A DNA stretch of 64,000 nt from Ancylostoma caninum (lineage: Eukaryota > Nematoda > Chromadorea > Rhabditida > Ancylostomatidae). The notes under the pieces were generated by a model. That model did not search any database, was not told the DNA's origin, and saw only the letters and a list, made by a program, of their open reading frames with translations. This document shows positions 56,313 to 64,000 of the stretch, piece after piece. Every line of letters starts with the position of its first letter. Position 1 is the stretch's first letter. A program made the translations under genes and the position numbers. The stretch covers positions 806,001-870,000 of the forward strand of contig JBAJFG010000611.1 of assembly GCA_037903475.1 (NCBI GenBank), written 5' to 3'.

Positions 56313-56490
56313 CAGTCCTTGTCGAAAAGATAGACGGATTGCGCGTGCGGTTTCACAGCGTCGCGGTCGCAGAGTCGCGGCGGGACCTCCTTCACCCTCT
56401 CACTTGGAGCATTCTCTCTCCGCGTCTCTCGTGTGGGTCGCGCCACGATTCTGCAGAAACAGAATCCGTCTATCTTTTCGACAAGGACTG
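56313..56490. mobile_element. Small Tc1-type MITE, copy B (178 bp)
   Basis: The element starts CAGTCCTTGTCGAAAAGATA and ends with its exact reverse complement. The terminal repeats are about 28 bases, perfect, and TA flanks both sides. The interior is GC-rich and self-complementary (gcggcgggac). It belongs to the same family as copy A, 24 bases away, and its CAGTC end resembles the MITE at 15,274. Confidence 0.85.
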
Positions 56491-59400
56491 TATATGCCGA
56501 GTGTAAGTGCACAACCGACTTTTCATTCGATGCCTTATCGTATTCTTTACCATGCTGGACGTAAGCTTGCCTGACGTTGCTTACCCTTCCAGAGCTAGAA
56601 TTTGGAGTATGTCCAAAACGCGAACTTATCGAAACTAATATTTCTTAGAACCGGTTAAGGTTTTGGATGTTTCCAAACTCGACTTTGAATGGACGGATGG
56701 TTCGAATACTCGAACAAGAGGTGACAGCCTTGGGAGGAAGGCAAGATTGACTGTAGATCTACCCCTTGAATGATCAGACGTGTGAATAATTCCTCAAAAG
56801 ACCAGTGAAATAAAGAGACTCATTCGTTCTTTACTACTAAGTATGGTCTTTGTAGAGTAGATAAGAGTAGACGCTTTGAATATTGAGGAATTTGCTCTCA
56901 AATTTATGCGTGGTCTTTGTTCTCTTTGTTACTATATCACTTTTGTGCATATTTTAGTTGATTCAGCTGCACTGAGTTCGTTTTCATAGATCTTATCCGA
57001 CTATTTTAGTTTCGCCAGTAGTGAAAGCACCATTTTCGCAGCGCTCCTTTGCGACACAACAACTTTGGCCTCAGGATTTTCGGCCAGATCATTCCCGATA
57101 TCAGCGATGTTCTATTTCTGCCTGGATGCCGGCTGTGAACGACGCCCTCGAGACGGGAGAGTTCTCCGGAATGGAGTCGCAGCTGCTGCTCTCTGGGGGC
57201 AAACTCCATTGAATGTTGGTCGCCCAAATTAGTAGATTTGCAAATGAGACGACTCAAAAAAATATCTGGACAACTGTTACTTCCTCTATTATTGCGTGAT
57301 CCTGTACAAATTTCTGTTGTGTTCCATTGCGTGAAAAAATTGCAAATACTTCTGATGGTGCTGATTCTAGGCCACGCGAGGGAGCAGCCTAAACTGATGT
57401 TCAAGCTATTTCAGGATTGAATATTCATGAGGGAAATTTCTTGAGGTTCTTTGTCAACACCAGTTTATGGAGTGCGTTCACGAGGATGCGTCTACGTCTG
57501 GCGATTTGCCAAGACATCTGGAGACAGCTGAGTTCGCCAAGGGGTTACGAAGTTTGTCGCACTTTACTATGCAAATGTAACCGCGGACTAGATGACCAAC
57601 GATGAATCTTCGCGGCTCTAAATGTGCTGACAACTTTCGGCGGCCCCTAATTGCAGGAGGGGGGCAAATGTTTCAGTAGGTGGGGCGCGGGTGTTTCAGG
57701 AATAGCAGCGACAATTCAGCGCATTTCTTGACTTTACATTTCGTATCTGGCTACACCGACGCATAAATCCCCCGGAATGACGCAGCCCGGTTCACAGCCC
57801 TCAGGCTATGGATTATGGATGTAGGTGGGAATCGCTGCTCTTTGATACCTGAACGTGTGCTCATTCGTTTTTCGTGGCACGAAACACGTCCGCTTAATAG
57901 GACGAGTTAGCAATTGCGCGATGAGCAAGGTGAAGAGGTCCCGACGAATGTTTCATCTTGCCAGCAATATATAGTGGCGCGGGCCCATCACATGCACCAC
58001 CACGTAAATACGTTCGACTTAACGCTAACTAATGCAAATGTGTCTGCCCTGAAGCTCTGTTCTGAGGGTGGCTTGCGTGTGATGTTTTGCCAGCGTCGTT
58101 CATAACCCGAAACCAATTATGTGTGGCCAGCAGCGAACTCGTCCGATCCAGGAAGTTTCACTGCGCTATTCTGGAAGTGGGTTTCTGTGAACCTCACCAC
58201 AAGCTGGCCCTATGTTGACGTTAAGTGTTTGGACTCGATTTGGACCACTCTAGGATACAAAGCGCGGATACTCCCAGCAAAGCCCATCGCGGCGACGCAC
58301 GGCCGTGGACTTTATGCATTTTCGCCCGTTATCCTCGCGGTTCACACTGCTCAGCGTTAACGAATTTGTTCGTCGCTCATCAACGTGTGAGAGAGGAGAA
58401 GTTTGTCTGTTATGTGAAACTATCTGCTCACTTATGCTCTTTCCAACAGGAACAGAATTAGGGGATCTCGGTGTCCTCTTTCCGTACTAGGATTTGATTA
58501 ATTGCATATCTTGCCCCGGAGCAGGGAAACACCTACTGCTACTACACGCCATTGATTTGTCGGATATTGTATGCGCGATCGATCCACTTAGCTACCGAAT
58601 CCGTGGATTGCTCCTCCACGTTGTCCAAACACCATATCCGCCAACAACGAGTAACTACTGAGAAATGTGACCCCAGTGGACGATTTAAGCTCAATAAGCG
58701 GAGCTGTCATCGAAACACCCCGATTCGAGGCGTAATTTAGCCTCGAGGCACGTCCACAGCCATATGCCTGTTAATGTTCGTGTGGGATTCCTGTCTCGTA
58801 CGTCTGTCTTCCTCGTACACCTTCAGGTATTGCCGTGATGTATAGCCCATTGTTGGTTCCACATATTTTAACCGGCGCCCGTGCTCGTTTTTGTGACGAT
58901 CCAAGCACGACAACATACCTTTCGGGCATTCTCGACCAGCTCCTTCCCTCACCCCTCCCGCGTCTGCGCTATTTTCAATCCGTTTTGAATCTTTAATATC
59001 AAATAATTGAATTTTCAAAATTTCGTCAGCGTATTTCTTGGATTCGTAAGCGCAGTACTTTGGAATGTAGTGATGAATCAGTCCTGAGTGATATTCCAGA
59101 AATACTCATTTTCCTTGAAGCACTGAATATCCTTATCCGTTCAGCTGTACTTTTTTATCTTCGGAAAGTTTTCTCGCTCTTTACTTCTTTGTTAATTTTC
59201 ATTTGATTGTGAATTATGACGTAATACGACAGCTTCGACGAAAATGTAATTTTTCAATAGAAGTAAGGTACTGTCATGTTCGTAATAACTTGGTTTTTAT
59301 TTATTTACCTGTCTCTACACTCAAGGTGCGCAGGCCAAGTAAAGGCGTGAAACTGACAAAACAAACAAAAATTATGAGATTTCACTTGGTTATAAATAGT

Positions 59401-61650
59401 TACAAGTTGTTTTACCGATAAAAGGAGCTAATAATGAGAGGTTTTGTCCAGCAGCAAGATCCATGAGGCGTTTATTGTCATAGTCAGAATCGAAAGCGTA
59501 TTCTATATATTCAAATTCGAATATTCTTTTCCGAATGAGCCGAGAATTCAGATTAACAATCAAGAGAGAGGAAAACATTCTCCGAGGAAGGATAGTTAGG
59601 GCTGCAAAAAGACTATTTTTAAATTTTTTTGAATTTCGAGTTGGTCCCTGAATTATCAATGAAATTTAGCGGATTTTTCGATAGTCATTCGGTCCTAGGA
59701 TACGTAGTAGCATGAGGATTCTAATACAACGTAGTGCATTTGGATAGCATGATGCCTCAATCCTCTTCCAGAATTATTTTTCCAGAAGCACTGATTTTTC
59801 TGAATCCATTAAATACCTTCACCCGTATGTCTGCCGTGTTTTCCATTTTTTTCCCTGAAAGAGCCAAAATTTGCCCGATTCTGCCCAATTTTACTGCTCC
59901 TTTTGCAGACTTTTTTCCGCCATCTTAGCAAATGTAATGCACGTCAATTATTTTTAGGCGATGAATCCCAGGAAGGAAATCTTTTACTCTGAACAGATGA
60001 GCGGAGATGCCAGCATTCCATGGGAAGTGATTGTCAATTCAGTGTTCATAAATTAAGGATAGGCGTTTCCATATTCAAACAACAGCACGAGAGTAGGCGA
60101 ACACAATGGAAGTCTAGTGAACTGCTCAACGCTGAATTTTCCACACAAGCGGCAAATTTTCGCCGCTTCAAATTTTCATTGGACATCGTATGGCCTCCTT
60201 TTTCAATTTTGTTATATTTCTTCAACTCTTCCATGAAATATCTGCCATCATCTCCAGCAGCACTGCTCGGATTCCTTCCGAGGGGATAATTATCGGGAGT
60301 AGAATCGATGTTATCCGATCGAGCACATTGCACAGCATAACTTCTTCTGTTTCCTTCCTGAATAATTGCTGATTTGCCGTCCGTTTAAACGTGTTTTCTT
60401 ATAACGCAGTCTCTTGAATATGTGTGGATGTAAGTAGATTCTTCCTCCGCAAATGTGATTATTTACTTATTTGATGTTCGTCTGCCAAGCGTTGCCAAAT
60501 ATTTATGCACATGCGGAAGGTGGTCTGATTGTGGAGTACTCCGGACACTCAGAACGACGTCAGAAGTACGAGTATTCCAGGAATTTAAGCTTTCGCGAGG
60601 TTTTCTCTTCGTTCGCAGTCATTCTGTATGCAGCTTAGCGCGGACTTTTTTTTTTCGGGAAAAATATAATATCTCGTCGGAAGGACTGGCTATTTTATTC
60701 TCAATTTCATAAAGATGCAGCCGGCAAAGAAGTCGTTGAGCACGTGAGGAAGCAGAAACGATCCAAATGCAGTGGTAATGTTGTGCACGTTCTTCTGCTG
60801 GCATCCTGGCTTTTTTGCCCTCCTTTCGCATTAAGGCTTAATCCATTTTTGTCAAACGTTCGCCACCGTCTGTGTGACGTTTAATTCAGGGTGCTTCAAC
60901 GCATCTTCAAGCAAAAACTGCTTTTCTATTCAAGTATAAATTCACAGTTTACGGTACTGTAGCGTCGTTTTCACCGTCGTGACCAGTAGTGTGCACGGGA
61001 AACGCCTTATTCCTCCGAAAATGTGCCTTTTGGACAAACTCTGCTTTCTGCGCCCGCGTTTTTTTTTCACTTCACGAGTCACGTCGCACAGCTGCTATCC
61101 AGGCTGTAGCTGAGAAATCTGACCTCATTAGAAGCTTACAGACCCTTCGAATTCCGCTCATCTGGCACATTTTGTCGAGTTGACAATCCTGCACATTAAA
61201 TCTTGCTTGCACTTCGTTTGCCTAGCAAAATGTCCGCTCCCCTTTCACTTTTCGTTGGTGGTGCAGGCTTACATGCATATTTTCTGCTCGCTCAACTCAT
61301 GGAGGACCTCTTGCCATAGAATTCATGGCTGCACTGGATAACTTATCCGAATAATCTTTGATGGGATTTAGCACAAATCACGCGTTTTTACTCTACTCAT
61401 CCTTACATAGCTCACTGCTCTACCTTCCTGCCAAGTATAAGCTTTTGATGAATGTGGACAGCGGTAAGAGGTCTGGGAATGAAGCTTTGGGAGTGGTTAC
61501 TATTGCTCTGGGAATTCTCCAAGATCTAGGATGTAACGTTTTCTAGGTTTCAAGGATGTAAGGTTAGCCAAATAGCGTGGGGGGTAACCTTACGTATGTA
61601 GTTGAGCACAGATCATTAACAGCTTTGATTAAACTGAGACAAACGCGTTG
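56491..61650. other. 5.2 kb without a firmly supported gene
   Basis: Several open frames look protein-like: minus 57,404-57,006 (132 codons), minus 59,018-58,737 (93 codons), minus 60,831-60,619 (70 codons with ATG) and two overlapping minus frames at 60,357-60,046. The overlap of the last two shows that appearance alone cannot decide, so none is called. No transposon protein is recognised. Confidence 0.3.
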
Positions 61651-62040
61651 TAGTATTGCTAGGATAGTTCCTTGATGTAGATGCCTCCTTTCTGAGTTTT
61701 TCTGGATAAGATTAACAGCTGATCTCGTTCTTCATGCATGTTCATTTAGTGTATTGCTAGGATATTTTTCTAAATGTAGATTTCTCCTCCCCAATTTTTT
61801 TCTGGATAAGATTTACAGCTAATCCTGATCCTCTTACATTTTCATACAACTTGGTGCTGGGATAATTAAATGTGCATAGATGCATCCTCTTCAATTTTTT
61901 TTGGAGGAGATTCACAACTTGTCTGGAAATTTGTTAATGATTGTTCATTGTAGTGCTAAAATAGTAATTTTTAGATGTGGGCACCTCCTTTCTGAGTTTT
62001 TTCTGGACGAAGTTCACAGCTGATCTCGAACTATATCTGT
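61651..62040 (+). repeat. Tandem repeat, four copies of a roughly 100-bp unit
   Basis: Copies start at about 61,653, 61,751, 61,854 and 61,953. Each follows the order GT-TTGCTAGGATA - TAGATG-CTCC - TTTTTCTGGATAAGAT - TCACAGCTGATCTCG. Copies are diverged by substitutions and small indels. Confidence 0.7.
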
Positions 62041-62752
62041 GTTTTTTACTTGAATACTGTTGTTTCCTTCTATTCACTCTCGAAATGTCAAAAACTTCTA
62101 ACGCGACTGATTTTCCCGAGTTCATTTTTCATGAGTAACCAGTTATTTTAGCGAGTCTCTATATTCGAATGAAATTTCGCATTCTGCACTCCCCAGACGC
62201 GTGAATTCCATACAACGAATTTGTGAACAAAAATCCTCTATTGTTTCCAGGATTTTCTGCCCTTAATTTGCGCGGATTCGTTATAAGTGGAATCGTGCGA
62301 CTACACGGCTTCTTGCTATATATTAGAGTCTTCAAAGACAGCGATCGAGCGCGGAAGGAAAAGCCCATTACGCTTGACTCATCTAATCACTTATTTATCA
62401 CAAGCAACGCATTTATGACATGTCAGGAGATTAGCCACATGCTCTGTGCTCCTCTAACTTCCTCGCTCTCACTTTTAGAGAACCTCTCCGCTCCATGCTG
62501 AGGTTGGGCGTAAATACACAGCCCTGATGCATAGTAGTGTGCTTGTTTAGAGTGTTTGGATGGAAGCCGTTTCACCTTCTGAATGGATGCAACGAAGCAT
62601 CCAGCAATTAGACGACCACTCTGATCCCTTGCGTGCTCACCCATTTGAATAAACTTCATGAGGAACGAGTGCCCCCTGGCTTAATGGGCGTGTTCGCCAA
62701 AAATTCCGCCGCGGATTCGGGGGAAACTACGCTAGAAATATGCGAAAATTAT

Positions 62753-62864
62753 TTCCAGCAGTTACGCGAAGTTACTATTATGGATAGCATGTTCCGGGAA
62801 AAGCTTGCACAAATGAAAACACTCCGTCGAAGCGAGGAAGACGTCTCGGAGTCACTAGGTGGCA
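62753..62864 (+). CDS. Candidate coiled-coil exon
   Basis: After the acceptor ATTTCCAG the frame reads QLREVTIMDSMFREKLAQMK and TLRRSEEDVSESL, up to a possible donor GTGGCA. It is hydrophilic and heptad-like. The frame is open for 85 codons (62,633-62,890). It could be an exon of a separate gene, or a distant 3' exon of the coiled-coil gene if that gene used a poor donor (GTCGGC) at 47,883 instead of stopping. I favour a separate or spurious origin. Confidence 0.25.
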
Positions 62865-62890
62865 TCTGCCCTTTCTTAGCACTTCGCTGA

Positions 62891-64000
62891 AACTTCCCCC
62901 TTGGCGAACAAACAAATTTTCATCCATGAATTTCCGTCTTTTCATAAGAAGTAGTCCATTCTATAGCAAGGAGTTAAAAGCTCTTCACTCTGGATTCTCA
63001 CCCGATTTAGGTAAAATTTCCAGGATTTCATCCGTCGAGTTTGCAACCCATGTAATTTATGTGGAAAAGTGTAGGGCCTGAAGTTTTCTCATCTTCGTCT
63101 GCGTCATATCAACGCTTGATCTTGTACTATGTGTGCATCCATTAACTCCTCCGGAACTTGGGACGAAACTTCGTAACCCATTCTTTACCCGTCTCTGAGC
63201 TGCCTCCTTCTTTTCATTACCTTCCATCTTTTCTCTATGTTCTTCATCATCTTTCTCTTATTCTTCGTCTATTTTTCATCTACTTATGTAATTATCTTCT
63301 TACTTATTTATGCATATATTTGTTCACTTATTTGTTCATCTGTTCATTTCCTCACTCATTAACGCTCGATGCAACACCAATAATAAGAGAACTGCCGGTA
63401 ACTGTGTGAAAACCCCTAACTCCAGGAGGAATCCCGCCTTTTCCTTCAAAAAAAAACTGAGCAATATAGTTACTAGTTGTGCTGGTACTAGTACTATGTA
63501 GTTATGCTGGCTCTTCTTTTCATACTCGCCTTCATGCATAGCTCTTTGAGTATTTGGAATACAGAAGGAATAGCTAGCTCCCTGTCAGTTTCTGGATTCA
63601 TGCGCTTCATAAGCTTCTTATCCTGGATTTGAGAGAAAAAAGCTGTACACAACACCTTTCAAAATAGCGACAATTACGTGTAATACCATTTGTTTGATGT
63701 GAACTACTCTTGTTAGGCGTACATTTCTATTTAAAGATTTCATATGGTGTGTCCTTGCTTATTCCATGCGTTTCCATCACCTAATGATGGTATTTGCGTT
63801 GTTCTTTGCCAGAATTTTATTATGTAGTCTGTTGTCTGCAGCTGTCTCACCCTCACAGCCATCAAAAATTTCATGGATTTCAATATGCTGTCATGTTATT
63901 GATAAACTAATTAGTTATGGAGGCAGTCAAATCCGGTTGGGGTTAGCAATCGATCTCCCGCTGCTTGGATTTCTGGAATAAAGGGACAGTTTGTCATGGG
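62891..64000. other. No supported gene to the window end
   Basis: Pyrimidine-rich, AT-rich sequence including a T/C-rich block at 63,185-63,360. No exon with both splice sites was found. Confidence 0.35.

Noticed and set aside
60046..60357. Two minus-strand frames, one 44 codons after ATTATTCAG and one 95 codons
   Set aside because: They overlap in different frames and both look protein-like, so at most one can be real and I cannot choose.
1..64000. CRISPR array, bacterial operon, prophage or toxin-antitoxin system
   Set aside because: No regularly spaced identical repeats, no long intact ORFs and clear spliceosomal introns; the DNA is eukaryotic.

Overview
This window looks like nuclear DNA from a nematode, most likely a clade V strongylid such as a hookworm. 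The reasons are: many short exons with nematode-type splice sites (acceptors ending TTTCAG or TTGCAG, donors such as GTGAGT, GTATGT and GTCAGT); a short interstitial run of the nematode telomere hexamer TTAGGC near 6.7 kb; and a dense load of mariner/Tc1, RTE-like, other non-LTR and Penelope-like element debris. I see no operon of bacterial type, no rRNA, no intact tRNA, no CRISPR array and no phage.

The one strongly supported host gene is on the plus strand from 27,354 to 47,891. Seventeen exons join without any phase conflict into a 601-residue, almost entirely coiled-coil protein that I cannot match to a named family. Its 13th intron is about 9.9 kb and is full of transposons: a 912-bp element with 155-bp terminal inverted repeats, a decayed mariner transposase, an 875-bp mariner-ended element, a second mariner fragment and a small MITE. 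A possible divergent minus-strand ORF starts only 46 bp upstream of the coiled-coil start codon.

Region by region. 0-13 kb holds several short candidate genes on both strands, found from matched splice sites and phases (534-2587 +, 3971-4355 +, 5226-4919 -, 6398-7062 + with frameshifts, 8489-8024 -, 11383-11148 -, 12776-12427 -); all are tentative. 13-21 kb is a transposon and repeat bed: a GIY-YIG (Penelope-like) fragment, a foldback MITE, a candidate two-exon gene beside it, RTE-like and reverse-transcriptase fragments, two tRNA-like SINE heads, a 1.2-kb foldback element and a 60-bp minisatellite. 21-27 kb is mostly featureless. 27-48 kb is the coiled-coil gene. 48-64 kb is intergenic or accessory: a mariner MITE with TA duplications, a truncated Tc1/mariner-like transposase, a tandem pair of small MITEs, tandem repeats, and a few candidate first or internal exons (52723-52419 -, 55763-55643 -, 62753-62864 +).

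Limits: exons were called by eye. In this sequence open frames of 60-100 codons arise by chance, and I found places where two overlapping frames both look protein-like, so every gene other than the coiled-coil one carries low or moderate confidence. I did not find a convincing new biological system. The most unusual items are the long unrecognised coiled-coil gene with its transposon-packed intron, the mariner-ended 875-bp block with no visible transposase, and the frame-preserving 60-bp minisatellite.
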